Below are positions 1 to 9,178 of a DNA stretch of 64,000 nt, piece after piece. Under the pieces are notes generated by a model. That model was not told the DNA's origin. It was given only the letters and a program-made list of their open reading frames with translations, and made no database searches. Each line of letters starts with the position of its first letter. Within the stretch, counting starts at the first letter, position 1. The translations under genes and the position numbers were made by a program. Source of the stretch: Streptomyces sp. A0642 (GTDB lineage Bacteria; Actinomycetota; Actinomycetes; Streptomycetales; Streptomycetaceae); contig NZ_SSBL01000001.1 of NCBI RefSeq assembly GCF_004795105.1, forward strand, positions 620,001 to 684,000, read 5' to 3'.

Positions 1-1664
1 CCGGCGAGGACGTGTCGCACGCGATCGGCACCGTCGTCGGACTGCCCCCGCAGCTCGCCGAGCCGGTCACGATCGAGATGCGCGGCGAGATCCTGATGAC
101 GGCCGAGCAGTTCGAGCAGGCCAACACCCTCCGCACCGAACACGGCGGCGCGCCCTTCGCCAACGCGCGCAACGGCGCGGCGGGCACCCTGCGCGCCAAG
201 GACCGTGCCTACACGGTGGAGATGACGTTCTTCGCGTACGGCGCACTGGCGCTGCCCGGCTCGGGGCAGCTCACCGCGACGCTGGCCGAGCTGCCCCACA
301 GCGAAACCCTCGGATACGTGGCGGGCCTCGGCGTGCACACCGCGGCGGACACGGCGGTGGCGCCCCGCACGGTCACCACCGTCGAGGACGTCCAGGCGCG
401 GATCGAGGAAGTCGCTTCACTGCGTGCCTCGTTGCCCTTCGGGATCGACGGCATCGTCATCAAGGCGGATCTCGCCGCCGACCAGCGCGACGCGGGCAAC
501 GGGACCCGGGCGCCGCGCTGGGCCATCGCGTACAAGCTGCCCGCCGTCGAGAAGGTCACCCGTCTGCTCGGCGTCGAGTGGAACGTGGGCCGTACCGGCA
601 TCATCGCGCCGCGGGCCGTGCTGGAGCCGGTCGAGATCGACGGATCGACCGTCGGTTACGCCACCCTGCACAACCCGGCCGACATCACCCGCCGCGATCT
701 GCGGATCGGTGACCACGTGATGGTCTACAAGGCCGGCGACATCATTCCGCGCATCGAGGCCCCCGTCGCCCATCTGCGGACCGGCGAGGAACAGCCGGTC
801 GTCTTCCCCGAGGCGTGCCCGCAGTGCGGATCCGAGATCGACACCAGCGAGCAGCGCTGGCGCTGTGTCCGGGGCCGCGACTGCCGCCTGGTGGCGTCCA
901 TCTCCTACGCGGCGGGGCGCGACCAGCTCGACATCGAGGGCCTCGGTGCGACCCGGGTGGTCCAGCTCGTCGACGCCGGCCTGGTCGCGGACTTCGCCGA
1001 CCTGTTCACGCTGGAGCGCGGGCAGCTGCTCGCCCTCGACCGGATGGGTGAGACCAGCACGGACAATCTGCTGGCCGCGATCGACGCGGCGCGCGCGCAG
1101 CCGCTCTCCCGGGTCTTCTGCGCCCTCGGTGTGCGCGGCACCGGGCGCTCCATGTCCCGGCGCATCGCCCGCTACTTCGCGGACATGGACCGGATCAGAG
1201 CCGCCGACGTCGAGACGCTTCAGCGGGTCGACGGCATCGGCAAGGAGAAGGCCGCCGGCGTCGTCGCGGAGCTCGTCGAGCTGGCCCCCCTGATCGAGAA
1301 GCTGGTCGCCGCCGGGGTCAACATGACCGAGCCGGGCGCGACCCCTCCGCCGGAGCCGGGCGAGGAGGGCGGCGCGGCGGCGGAGGGTGAGGGCTCGGAC
1401 GGGCGGCCGCTGGACGGGATGACGGTGGTGGTGACCGGAGCGATGACGGGGGCGCTGGAGAAGCTCTCGCGCAACCAGATGAACGAGCTGATCGAGCGCG
1501 CCGGCGGGAAGTCCTCCTCCAGCGTCTCCAAGCGCACCACACTCCTGGTGGCCGGCGAGAAGGCGGGCTCGAAGCGCGCGAAGGCGGAGGAGCTCGGCGT
1601 GCGGATCGCCGCCCCGGAGGAGTTCGCGCGGCTGATCGAGGAGCACCTGCCGTCCGAGGGGTGA
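1..1664 (+). CDS. ligA: NAD-dependent DNA ligase LigA-type, 5' end outside window
   Basis: The enzyme seals DNA nicks using NAD. The reading frame is open from base 3, so the true start and the adenylated Lys (KxDG motif) lie upstream. Visible parts in order: end of the nucleotidyltransferase domain ([30 protein letters not shown]), OB fold, four-Cys zinc finger (CPQC at about nt 818, then two more Cys), helix-hairpin-helix repeats, an acidic Gly/Glu-rich linker (nt 1336-1400) and a C-terminal BRCT domain ([17 protein letters not shown]). The motifs deviate from the usual (FANARN rather than FANPRN, unusual zinc-finger spacing), so this may be a second, paralogous ligase rather than the housekeeping copy. 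That is inference. It ends at TGA 1662-1664. Confidence 0.93.
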   Translation, partial: GEDVSHAIGTVVGLPPQLAEPVTIEMRGEILMTAEQFEQANTLRTEHGGAPFANARNGAAGTLRAKDRAYTVEMTFFAYGALALPGSGQLTATLAELPHSETLGYVAGLGVHTAADTAVAPRTVTTVEDVQARIEEVASLRASLPFGIDGIVIKADLAADQRDAGNGTRAPRWAIAYKLPAVEKVTRLLGVEWNVGRTGIIAPRAVLEPVEIDGSTVGYATLHNPADITRRDLRIGDHVMVYKAGDIIPRIEAPVAHLRTGEEQPVVFPEACPQCGSEIDTSEQRWRCVRGRDCRLVASISYAAGRDQLDIEGLGATRVVQLVDAGLVADFADLFTLERGQLLALDRMGETSTDNLLAAIDAARAQPLSRVFCALGVRGTGRSMSRRIARYFADMDRIRAADVETLQRVDGIGKEKAAGVVAELVELAPLIEKLVAAGVNMTEPGATPPPEPGEEGGAAAEGEGSDGRPLDGMTVVVTGAMTGALEKLSRNQMNELIERAGGKSSSSVSKRTTLLVAGEKAGSKRAKAEELGVRIAAPEEFARLIEEHLPSEG

Positions 1665-2055
1665 CGGCACGGGGCCGGACGCGTGGGGAGAGCCGGGCGG
1701 GCGGGGCGCGCCGGGTCGGGTGACCCGGGCCTGCGGGGTGGCGGGTGACCTGGGCCTGCCGGGCGGCTCCGTGCCCGGCGCCCGGGGTGGGGTGACCGGA
1801 GGGGGCCGTGCGGCCTGTTCTGCCGGGCGGGAGACGCCCGACCTGAGCCGGCCCGCCCCCGGTCGGCACCCGCTGATGCGCGCGGGGCCGGCGCTCTCGC
1901 CGCCGGCCGCGTTCCTCGTGCGGAGCAGCCTTCGATTGGGTGGGGGAGTGGCTTTCTTTGCCTCCCTATTGCATAGTGAGGGTTCGGCCATGCCTCGCTA
2001 TCAGCGGGTCCATGGGTGGGTGAACGGCCGCGTTGCGGGCCGGGGGTGAGGGGCG
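1665..2055. other. Intergenic region with 25-bp tandem duplication
   Basis: No credible gene was found. The region holds a 25-bp unit in tandem at 1718-1742 and 1743-1767 (starting GGGTGACC), with a decayed third copy near 1785. A patch of lower GC at about 1925-1990 (TTCGATTG, CTATTGCATAGTG) just before the next gene is the likely promoter zone. No convincing -35/-10 pair can be fixed by eye. Confidence 0.5.
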
Positions 2056-2892
2056 ATGCGTTCTTTGCGCGACGGGCGGCGACAGGGGCGCTCCGTTCAC
2101 CGGCAGTCCCGACGGCATCCGCAGTACGCGGGGCTCACCCGGGGACTCGCGCTCGACCTCGGCAGTTCGCGCACCCGCGCCTGGGTTCCCGGGCAGGGCG
2201 TCGTCGCGGACACCGGATCCGACCCGGCGGGCGACTACGGGCACGGCGGCCCCGTCCGGCGCGGACGCATCGTCGATACGGAGTCCTGCGGCCGGATGCT
2301 CGGCCGGATCGCCGACACCGCCCTGGGTGCCGACCGCAGCGACACGGTGATCGTCCTCAGCCTCCCCGTCCTCGCCGGATCCGGGCACCGCGCCGCCGCC
2401 CGGGACCTCCTCACCACGCTCGGCGCCTCCCGTGTCATCGTCCTGGACAGCGCCAGGGCGGCCGCAGCCTGTGCCGGACCGCAGGACGGCGGCCCGCTCC
2501 TCGTCCTCGACATCGGGGCCGAACTGACCGAGGCGACCCTCCTCGTCGACGGACGAGTCCGCGACGCGCGTCTCGCCGAGACGGGGACCAGCGATCTGGA
2601 ACCCGGCGAGCCGCCCACCGCCGTCATCCGCGCCGTCCTGGACATGGTCATGGAGATGTGGCGTCAGGACCGGCACGGCGCGCTGCTCGGAGCCCTGCGC
2701 AAGGGCCCGTTGCTCGCCGGAGGCGGTGCGCTGCGACCGGACGTCACCCACCGGATCGCGCTCCGCCTCGGCGCCGCCGTCCGGCTCCCGGACGATCCGG
2801 CGACCACGGTCGTGCGCGGTGCCGGGCTGATCCTCGGCTCCGTGCTCCACCACGCCTCGGCCGCACCCGCCCTGCCCGGCCGATCCGGGTGA
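2056..2892 (+). CDS. Short MreB/actin-like protein
   Basis: A 278-residue protein of the actin/Hsp70 ATPase fold, resembling the short third MreB paralogue known in streptomycetes. Phosphate-1 loop: GLALDLGSSRTRAWVPG (residues about 31-47). Phosphate-2 loop: LLVLDIGAELTEATLLVDG (about 150-168). Adenosine motif: LLAGGGALRPDV (about 217-228). It is some 60 residues shorter than canonical MreB and has a basic N-terminal extension in place of the membrane helix. The start is ATG with GAGGGG just upstream. The stop overlaps a GTG of the next frame (GTGA at 2889), which suggests co-transcription. Its role in sporulation wall or cell shape is inferred from the family only. Confidence 0.75.
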   Translation: MRSLRDGRRQGRSVHRQSRRHPQYAGLTRGLALDLGSSRTRAWVPGQGVVADTGSDPAGDYGHGGPVRRGRIVDTESCGRMLGRIADTALGADRSDTVIVLSLPVLAGSGHRAAARDLLTTLGASRVIVLDSARAAAACAGPQDGGPLLVLDIGAELTEATLLVDGRVRDARLAETGTSDLEPGEPPTAVIRAVLDMVMEMWRQDRHGALLGALRKGPLLAGGGALRPDVTHRIALRLGAAVRLPDDPATTVVRGAGLILGSVLHHASAAPALPGRSG

Positions 2893-3637
2893 CCCCCCTC
2901 CCGGGGCCGCCCCGGGAAGACGTGGCTCCCGGGAGCCGGCCGGACGCCCCGGTGCGGCGCGGACGCACGGCGGCGGCACGGCAGTTCCTCGCGGCCCTGC
3001 TCCTGGCCGTCCTCGCCGTCGCGGGCGGCGCGTCCTCGGCCGCCGGGGTCGGGCTTCCCAGCCGCTCGCCGGCGGGCCCGGCGCCCGCCGCGTCCGGCCC
3101 GTCCGGAGTCCGGCCGCCCACCCCCTGCGCCGACCGCGCCCTACGCACGGACCGGCCCCGCCCGCCGACCGTTCTCTGCACACGGACCGTTCCGATCGCT
3201 CCCTGCGCACCGACCGTTCTCTGCGCACGGACCGTTCCCTGAGCACGGACCGCGCCCTGCGGACGCGCCCCGCCGGCCGGGCACCGGGGGAGCGCGAGGG
3301 ACGCGAAGTCCTCCGCCGCACCGCAGGGGTCACCGCCGCGGGCGTCCACCGTCCCGGCCCGGCGACGGGGCCCCGTCCCTCGGCCGTCGCCGAGCGCCCC
3401 CGTACCCCGCAGCACCTTCCGCCGCCCGGCCCGGGCTCCCCGCCACCGCTCACGACCGGCCTCCCGCTCCCGCACCGGGTCCCCGAGACCGCGCCCGACG
3501 CGCCCACCGCGGCAGCCGGCCGATTCCGCGCGGCGCTCCCCGGTGTGCGCGGGCCTCCGAGGGCCGCCGTTCACCGGCCCCGGGACCTCTCCTCGGCCCC
3601 GACCCCCACCCCTGCCGTGCCGTTCGCGCCGTCCTAG
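2889..3637 (+). pseudogene. Hypothetical exported repeat protein, probable frameshift
   Basis: GTG at 2889 overlaps the preceding stop. The first frame encodes an Arg/Pro-rich leader, a hydrophobic stretch (FLAALLLAVLAVAGG) and a Pro/Ala-rich tail, and stops at 3242. From about 3167 a different frame continues without a stop to TAG 3635-3637, with high third-position GC, and encodes repeats of the type SLRTDRSLRTDR. The same LRTDR unit is present once in the first frame (3141-3155), so the two halves appear to belong to one protein split by a shift within 3156-3166 (a C/G-rich run). Intact length would be about 249 residues. I do not recognise the family. A sequencing error is also possible. 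Confidence 0.5.
3141..3262 (+). repeat. LRTDRS-coding degenerate repeats, about 18 bp
   Basis: Units of the form CTGCGCACGGACCGTTCC recur about six times with imperfect spacing. They are read as L-R-T-D-R in one frame at 3141-3155 and in another frame from 3167 to about 3262. This change of frame inside the array marks the likely slip point. Confidence 0.7.
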
Positions 3638-3695
3638 CGTCCTCCGGGGCGACCCGGGAGCGGCGGGTCCGGCCGTTCCCCGGAGGAAACAACGC

Positions 3696-5969
3696 ATGAC
3701 CCGCGCCACCACGGTGCGGGCGGTTCTGGCTGCGGCCGTACTGCTCGTCTCCGTACTCATCACGCTGACCATGTCCCCCCGACTCGGCCTCGATCTCCAG
3801 GGCGGCACCCGCATGGTGCTGCAGGCCAAGGACTCCGACACCGCCCATGCCGACCGCGAGAGCACCGACCGCACCCTGGAGGTGCTGCGCAAGCGCATCG
3901 ACTCGCTCGGCGTCACGGAGCCGGCACTGACCCGTTCCGGCGAGGACAGGATCATCGTCGAACTCCCGGACGTCCAGGACCCGCGCAAGGCCGCCGACGT
4001 CATCGGCAGGACCGCCCAGCTGACCTTCCACGCCGTGCGGGACCCCGGCTCCCCGGCCGATGACGGTCTTGCGCTCCCCGACGAGGAGGGCCGCACCCTC
4101 GCGCTCGGCCCGGCCGAGATCTCGGGTGCCGGGGTCAAGCAGGCGTCCGCCGCTTTCGACGCCCAGCAGGGCGCGGGATGGACCGTCTCCCTCGACTTCC
4201 ACAAGGACGCCGGCCGGGACTGGACCCGGCTGACCGGGGCTGCGGCCTGCCACCCCGTCCAGGACGAACGGCGCCGCGTCGCCATCGTGCTCGACAAGCA
4301 GGTGGTCTCCTCCCCGCAGGTCTCCCCGACCGTCGCCTGCGACACCGGTCTGCCCTCCGGGTCCACACAGATCACCGGCTCCTTCAGCGCCGACGAGGCC
4401 CGCGAACTCGCCCTGCTGATCCAGGGCGGAGCCCTGCCGGTGCCCGTCGAGATCGTCGAGCAGCGGACGGTCGGCCCGACGCTGGGCGCCGCCGCCATCG
4501 ACGCCAGTGCGCGCGCCGCCCTCATCGGCGCCGCGGCCACGGCACTGTTCATCACCGTCGTCTACCGGCTGTTCGGCGCCCTTGCCGCCGTGGCGCTCGG
4601 CGCCTACGGGGTGATTTCGTACGCCGCTCTGGTCGCTCTCGGCGTCACCCTCACCCTGCCCGGACTCGCCGGGTTCGTCCTGGCCATCGGGATGGCGGTC
4701 GACGCCAACGTGCTGGTCTTCGAACGGGCGAGGGAGGAACACGCCCTGCGGCCGAGGAAGGCGCTGCGCACCTCGCTCGCCGCCGGATTCCGGCACGCCT
4801 GGAGCGCCGTCGCCGACTCCAACGTGACGACGCTCATCGCGGCCGGCCTGCTCTTCTTCCTGGGATCGGGACCGGTCAGGGGATTCGGCGTCACGCTCGG
4901 CATCGGCGTCCTCGCGTCGATGTTCTCCGCGCTCGTCGTCGCCCGCGCCCTCACCGAGACGGCGGCCCGCTCCCGGTTCGTCAGCGACTACCGGGGCGTC
5001 AACGGCATCGCGAGCCCCGGCCGCGTGCGGACCTGGATCACCCGCCGCGACCCGCAGCTGATGGGCTCCCCCCGGCGATGGCTGCTGATCTCCACCGTCC
5101 TGATCGCGGTCGCGGTGGCGGGCATCCTGGTGCGCGGCGTCAACCTGGGGGTCGAGTTCACCGGCGGACGGCTCGTCGAGTACACGACCAGCCGGCCCGT
5201 CGACGTGGAGCGGGCGCGCACCGCGCTGGCCGGTGCGGGCTTCGGCGACGCCGAGGTCACCACGGCCGGCGCCGGCGACCTCTCGGTGCGCACCGGCGAC
5301 CTCGACAACGACGGCGAACACGCCCTGCGCACCGCCCTCGCCGCGGAGGGCGGCGAGACCACCAAGGTCCGCGACGAACTCATCGGGCCCACCCTGGGTG
5401 ACGAACTCCGGCGCAACGCTCTGATCGCGCTTGCCATCGCCGTGCTCGTCCAGCTGGGCTATCTGGCGATCCGCTTCCGCTGGACGTTCGCCGTGGCCTC
5501 CGTAGGGGCGCTCGTCCACGACGTGATCATCCTGGTCGGAGCCTTCGCGTGGCTGGGACGCACCGTGGACGGTGTCTTCCTGGCGGCGCTCCTCACCGTC
5601 ATCGGGTACTCCGTCAACGACTCGGTCGTGGTCTTCGACCGGGTCAGGGAGCTGTGGGCGAAGGCCCGCAGGCAACCCCTGGCGGACCTGGCGAACCGGG
5701 CCGTCCTGCAGACCGTCCCCCGGACCGTCAACACCGGCATGGGCGCGTTGTTCATCCTCGTCGCGCTGGCGGTGCTGGGCGGCGACTCGCTGGCGGACTT
5801 CGCGCTCGCCCTCCTGATCGGCATCGTCGTCGGGACGTACTCCTCGGTCATGACCGCCGTCCCGGCCGCCCTCCTCCTGGAGCGCACCAGCAAGGCCCCG
5901 CCACCCGCCCGCGCTCCGCGCAAGGGGGCCGGCCCCCGGGAGGCGCTGGACAACGGGGCGCGCGTGTAG
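3696..5969 (+). CDS. secDF: Fused protein-export protein SecDF
   Basis: A 757-residue membrane protein that uses proton flow to assist late steps of Sec translocation. The start is ATG with GGAGG 9 bases upstream. SecD half: TM1, then LGLDLQGG (about residues 30-37), periplasmic P1 domain, GGALPVPVEIVEQRTVGPTLG, then five helices including GMAVDANVLVFERAREE with the conserved Asp. SecF half begins around residue 460: GVNLGVEFTGG, then the helices with VHDVIILVG and GYSVNDSVVVFDRVRE. The proton-path Asp and Arg residues are all present. Streptomycetes usually also carry separate secD and secF genes, so this is likely the second copy. It follows the preceding frameshifted gene by 58 bp. Confidence 0.93.
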   Translation: MTRATTVRAVLAAAVLLVSVLITLTMSPRLGLDLQGGTRMVLQAKDSDTAHADRESTDRTLEVLRKRIDSLGVTEPALTRSGEDRIIVELPDVQDPRKAADVIGRTAQLTFHAVRDPGSPADDGLALPDEEGRTLALGPAEISGAGVKQASAAFDAQQGAGWTVSLDFHKDAGRDWTRLTGAAACHPVQDERRRVAIVLDKQVVSSPQVSPTVACDTGLPSGSTQITGSFSADEARELALLIQGGALPVPVEIVEQRTVGPTLGAAAIDASARAALIGAAATALFITVVYRLFGALAAVALGAYGVISYAALVALGVTLTLPGLAGFVLAIGMAVDANVLVFERAREEHALRPRKALRTSLAAGFRHAWSAVADSNVTTLIAAGLLFFLGSGPVRGFGVTLGIGVLASMFSALVVARALTETAARSRFVSDYRGVNGIASPGRVRTWITRRDPQLMGSPRRWLLISTVLIAVAVAGILVRGVNLGVEFTGGRLVEYTTSRPVDVERARTALAGAGFGDAEVTTAGAGDLSVRTGDLDNDGEHALRTALAAEGGETTKVRDELIGPTLGDELRRNALIALAIAVLVQLGYLAIRFRWTFAVASVGALVHDVIILVGAFAWLGRTVDGVFLAALLTVIGYSVNDSVVVFDRVRELWAKARRQPLADLANRAVLQTVPRTVNTGMGALFILVALAVLGGDSLADFALALLIGIVVGTYSSVMTAVPAALLLERTSKAPPPARAPRKGAGPREALDNGARV

Positions 5970-6076
5970 ACCGCGTCCTCGCGTCCTCCACCGGCACCGC
6001 AGGACGCCGGTCCGTCGCCCCCGCGCCGTTCGAGCGGCTCAGGGGCGACGCGTGCCGGACCGGGGCCCAACCGGCG

Positions 6077-6886
6077 TCAGCCCATGAGCGACCGCAGATA
6101 CGCGGCGGTCGCCGCGTCGGCCGGCAGCAGCGTCTCGATGGCCAGCTCGGCGACCGTCACGTCCATCGGGGTGTTGAACGTCGCGATGGACGCGACGAAG
6201 GACAACAGCTGCCCGCCGTGCTCGATCACCAGGGGCAGGGCGAAGGGCACCGAGGACGAGGGAGCGGCCCGGTCCGCGTCACCCTGGGCCTCGGCCGGTA
6301 CGGGATAGCCCGCCACCTCCTCGTACAGCGCACGCAGCTCCGCCGAACGGACCAGCGCGATCTGACGCTCCATCTGAGCCAGCAGATCGGCACGCCACTC
6401 CCGCAGATTCCGGATGCGCGGGGCCAGACCCTCCGGGTGCAGGGTGAGCCGCATGGCGTTCAGGGGCGGGGTGAGCAGATGCTCCGCCACTCCGTCCAGC
6501 ATCCGGGTCATCCCCTGATTGGCCGCCACCACGGTGTAGAGACCGTCGACGACGAACGCGGGATACGGGTCGTACCCCTGGAGCAGCCGGTCCATGCCCT
6601 CACGCAGCGCGTCCATGGCCGGGTCGTCGAGCGCGGTCTCCGTGAAGCGCGGGGCGTAACCGGCGACCACCAGCAGGGCGTTGCGTTCCCGCACCGGTAC
6701 GTCGAGATGGCCGGCCAGCCGCAGGACCATCTCCTCGCTGGGCCGGGAGCGGCCCGTCTCGATGAACGAGATGTGCCGGGCGGAGGAGTCGGCCCGCAGC
6801 GCCAGCTCCAGCTGGCTGATCCGGCGACGCTCCCGCCAGCTGCGCAGCAGCGGCCCTACCCCCGTGTCAAGCGCGACAGTTGTCAT
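6077..6886 (-). CDS. XRE-family regulator with MmyB-like ligand domain
   Basis: A 269-residue transcription factor. The N-terminal Xre helix-turn-helix spans residues about 11-68 (SQLELALRADSSARHISFIETGRSRPS is split over both recognition helices). The C-terminal PAS-like MmyB domain (about 95-265) contains the typical YDPYPAFVVD and VVAANQGM segments. The family often controls an adjacent oxidoreductase gene. Here the divergent neighbour, 61 bp away, is a pterin dehydratase. That gap contains the near-symmetric GTCACCGGCATCGATGACCGG (around 6900-6921), which could be a shared operator. Confidence 0.85.
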   Translation of the reverse strand: MTTVALDTGVGPLLRSWRERRRISQLELALRADSSARHISFIETGRSRPSEEMVLRLAGHLDVPVRERNALLVVAGYAPRFTETALDDPAMDALREGMDRLLQGYDPYPAFVVDGLYTVVAANQGMTRMLDGVAEHLLTPPLNAMRLTLHPEGLAPRIRNLREWRADLLAQMERQIALVRSAELRALYEEVAGYPVPAEAQGDADRAAPSSSVPFALPLVIEHGGQLLSFVASIATFNTPMDVTVAELAIETLLPADAATAAYLRSLMG

Positions 6887-6947
6887 ACGGAGACCGTAAC
6901 GTCACCGGCATCGATGACCGGCAATGCCCGAATGAGGGAGCCACCGC

Positions 6948-7253
6948 ATGCCCGCCGCACCGCTGCCCCAGGACGAGATCGAGGACCGGCTGCGCGACCT
7001 GCCCGGCTGGGCGCTGGAAGGGGACCGGCTCACCCGCACCTACCGGCTCCCGTCGCACTTCGCCGCCGCCGCCCTCACCGTGCACGTCGCCCGGATCCAG
7101 GACGAGCTGAACCACCACTCCGACCTGACGCTCGGCTACCACACCGTCGCCCTCTCCGTGAACTCCCACGACGCGGGCGGAAAGGTCACCGAGAAGGACC
7201 TGACCCTGGCCGCCGAGGTCGAGGCCGTCGCCGCCGGACACGGCGCGGAGTAG
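6948..7253 (+). CDS. Pterin-4a-carbinolamine dehydratase
   Basis: A 101-residue enzyme that dehydrates 4a-hydroxytetrahydropterin during aromatic amino acid hydroxylation. It matches the family length (about 100) and signature: GWALEGDRLTRTY, then ELNHHSDLTLGYHTVALSVNSH with the catalytic His-His pair and third His, and TEKDLTLA near the end. The start is ATG with GAGGGA 9 bases upstream. No pterin-dependent hydroxylase is visible nearby, so the substrate source lies elsewhere. Confidence 0.92.
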   Translation: MPAAPLPQDEIEDRLRDLPGWALEGDRLTRTYRLPSHFAAAALTVHVARIQDELNHHSDLTLGYHTVALSVNSHDAGGKVTEKDLTLAAEVEAVAAGHGAE

Positions 7254-7265
7254 GACCCGTCCGGC

Positions 7266-7364
7266 GGTCGGGACACGGCAGCGGCGGGCGGCGCGCCGGC
7301 CCAGCACGGCGGCAGCGGGCGAGCGCGCGGTCAGGACAGGGCAGCGGCGGACGGCGCGCCGTCA
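7266..7364. repeat. Imperfect 35-bp direct repeat, 63-bp period
   Basis: GGTCGGGACACGGCAGCGGC at 7266 recurs as GGTCAGGACAGGGCAGCGGC at 7329, and similarity continues into GCGGCGCGCCG in both copies. It lies in the short space between convergent genes; the second copy runs into the 3' end of the LysR gene. Confidence 0.6.
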
Positions 7365-8324
7365 GGACGCTGCGCCGAAGCGGGGATGCGCGGCGAGCCA
7401 GCGCGGGTAGCTGTCGCTGCGCTCCACCGCTTCGGCGTACGCCGCCCGGGTGTGTCCGATCACCGCTGCGGCAGCCGCCGAAGCGGCCGCCGAGCGCGGG
7501 TGCCAGCCCAGCAGATGGCGCCAGCTGAGCGGCGACCCGGTCACCGGACGGGTCACCACGCCCGGCGTGGGAGGGAACGTCGCCCGGCACAGACCGACGG
7601 CCCGCCCCACCTGCACCAGATGGACCACGGACACCGTGTCCGTCTCGTACACCGACGCCGGGCTGAAGCCGGCCCGGGCGCACGCGGCCACGAAGCAGTC
7701 GGCGAAACAGCCGTCCCCCGGCACGTCCGCCCAGCACTCGTCCGCCAGCGCGGAGAGTTCGAGCTCGGACTCCCCGGCCAGTGGGTGGCTCTCCGGCAGC
7801 ATCACGAAGACCGGGTCGATCCCGATGACCTGCCATTCCAGCCGGTCGGCAACGGGCGGAGGGCTCTCGCCGCACACCCCGATGAGCGCGAAATCGAGTC
7901 TGCCGTCGATCAGTTGTCCCGCGAGCTCCGCCACCGACCATGAGGTGTACGTGGACACCGGTGCCGCCGGGTGGGCCGCTGCCAGCCGGTCGACGAGCCC
8001 GCCGAGCAGCGGACCGTGCGTGCCGCCCAGCCGGAACCGCTCCATCGCACCCCAGGCGTTGGCGAACCGCACCGCCTCCTCCTGGAGTTCGCTGACGGCC
8101 GGCAGCACCACCCGGGCCCGCTCCAGCACCAGTTCACCCAGGAGCGTCGGCCGTGCGCCCGTGTGGTCCCGGTCGAACAACGGGCCGCCCAGCGCCTTTT
8201 CGATCCTCCGCAGTTGCGCGCTCAGCGCGGGCTGGGCAAGCCCGAGAGCGGCGGCCGCCTTGGTGAGGCTTCCGGTGTCGGCGATGGCGCGTACGGTTCG
8301 CAGATGGCGCAACTCCAGCTCCAT
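7362..8324 (-). CDS. LysR-family transcriptional regulator
   Basis: A 320-residue regulator with an N-terminal winged helix (residues 1-62: RHLRTVRAIADTGSLTKAAAALGLAQPALSAQLRRIEKALGG, shown here only as the family hallmark positions 6-47) and a two-lobed substrate-binding domain (about 92-300). The start codon ATG lies inside a perfect inverted repeat that contains a T-N11-A LysR box, suggesting autorepression. It is divergent from a SAM methyltransferase gene 88 bp away, a plausible target. Confidence 0.9.
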   Translation of the reverse strand: MELELRHLRTVRAIADTGSLTKAAAALGLAQPALSAQLRRIEKALGGPLFDRDHTGARPTLLGELVLERARVVLPAVSELQEEAVRFANAWGAMERFRLGGTHGPLLGGLVDRLAAAHPAAPVSTYTSWSVAELAGQLIDGRLDFALIGVCGESPPPVADRLEWQVIGIDPVFVMLPESHPLAGESELELSALADECWADVPGDGCFADCFVAACARAGFSPASVYETDTVSVVHLVQVGRAVGLCRATFPPTPGVVTRPVTGSPLSWRHLLGWHPRSAAASAAAAAVIGHTRAAYAEAVERSDSYPRWLAAHPRFGAAS

Positions 8325-8338
8325 AACGGCACGTTATG
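8322..8338. promoter_or_regulatory. LysR-box palindrome over lysR start codon
   Basis: CATAACG-GCA-CGTTATG is a perfect 7-bp inverted repeat with a 3-bp spacer. It contains T-N11-A (T8324 to A8336), the consensus core of LysR operators, and overlaps the ATG of the regulator. A bound regulator would block its own translation start region and could act on the divergent gene. Confidence 0.6.
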
Positions 8339-8412
8339 ACCACGCTGGCCCCCCGGCAATACGGGAGTCGTCCCCGCGCCGCCCGCCGGCTCCGTGTCGT
8401 ACAGTCGGCCGG

Positions 8413-9153
8413 ATGCTGAACTACGACGACGAGGCGGCCGTCTACGATGCCACACGCGGTGGGGTGCCCCGCGCGGAGGCCGCCGCTGTCGCCGTGCTCG
8501 GCCTGGTCCCGGCCGCCGCCGGCGCACTGCTGGACATCGGCTGCGGTACCGGACTGGTTACCGAGCGGATCGCCGAAGGCCGGCCCGGTCTGCGGGTGTT
8601 CGGCTCCGATGCCTCCCTCGGAATGGTCCGCGTCGCCCGGCAGCGTGTGGGCGCCGTGGTGCACGCCGACGCGCGCCGACTGCCCTTGCGGGACGCGGCG
8701 GTCGACGCGGTGACGGCCGTCTGGCTGCTGCACCTGCTCCGCGAGGAGGGCGCCGCAGGGGCGGTGGTGGCGCAGGCGGCGCGGGTGCTGCGGCCCGGCG
8801 GCGTGTTCGTGACCACGGTCGACAAGGACGCGGCGCACGATGTCGGCAGTGACATCGACGACGTGTTCGCTCCGTACCTGGCGCCGAACCCCTCCGACGG
8901 CACCGAGCGGATCACCGAGTACGGTGCCGCGCACGGTCTCGACGTGGTGGGCAGCACCGTGTTCCGCGGCCACGGGCAGGGGCGGACCCCGCTCGGCGCG
9001 GCCCATGGTGTGCGGCGCGGCTACTACGCCTCCCGCCTCGCCCTGCCCGGGCAGGCGGCCGAGCGGCTCGCCCAGGCCCTGACGGCGCTGCCCGATCCCG
9101 ACCGCCGACGCGCCGAACCGGCTTACCGGCTCCTCGCGTTCCGCCGCCGGTAA
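8413..9153 (+). CDS. Class I SAM-dependent methyltransferase
   Basis: A 246-residue protein of the Methyltransf_11/25 type. SAM-binding motif I is LLDIGCGTGLVTERI (residues about 37-51), the acidic residue of motif II is in VFGSDAS, and motif III region is LRPGGVFVTTVDKDA. The substrate cannot be told from sequence. ATG is taken as the start because it opens the conserved fold (LNYDDEAAVYDATRGG). It is divergent from the LysR gene, whose operator-like palindrome lies 75 bp upstream. Confidence 0.85.
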   Translation: MLNYDDEAAVYDATRGGVPRAEAAAVAVLGLVPAAAGALLDIGCGTGLVTERIAEGRPGLRVFGSDASLGMVRVARQRVGAVVHADARRLPLRDAAVDAVTAVWLLHLLREEGAAGAVVAQAARVLRPGGVFVTTVDKDAAHDVGSDIDDVFAPYLAPNPSDGTERITEYGAAHGLDVVGSTVFRGHGQGRTPLGAAHGVRRGYYASRLALPGQAAERLAQALTALPDPDRRRAEPAYRLLAFRRR

Positions 9154-9178
9154 CTCACGCGCGATCCCCGCGGTCACG

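Noticed and set aside
12..14. GTG as the start of the ligase gene
   Set aside because: The protein is already deep inside the nucleotidyltransferase domain at this point, and the frame is open to the window edge. The real start is outside.
3450..5675. 741-codon minus-strand frame over secDF
   Set aside because: Shadow of the secDF reading frame; composition is biased and no motif is present.
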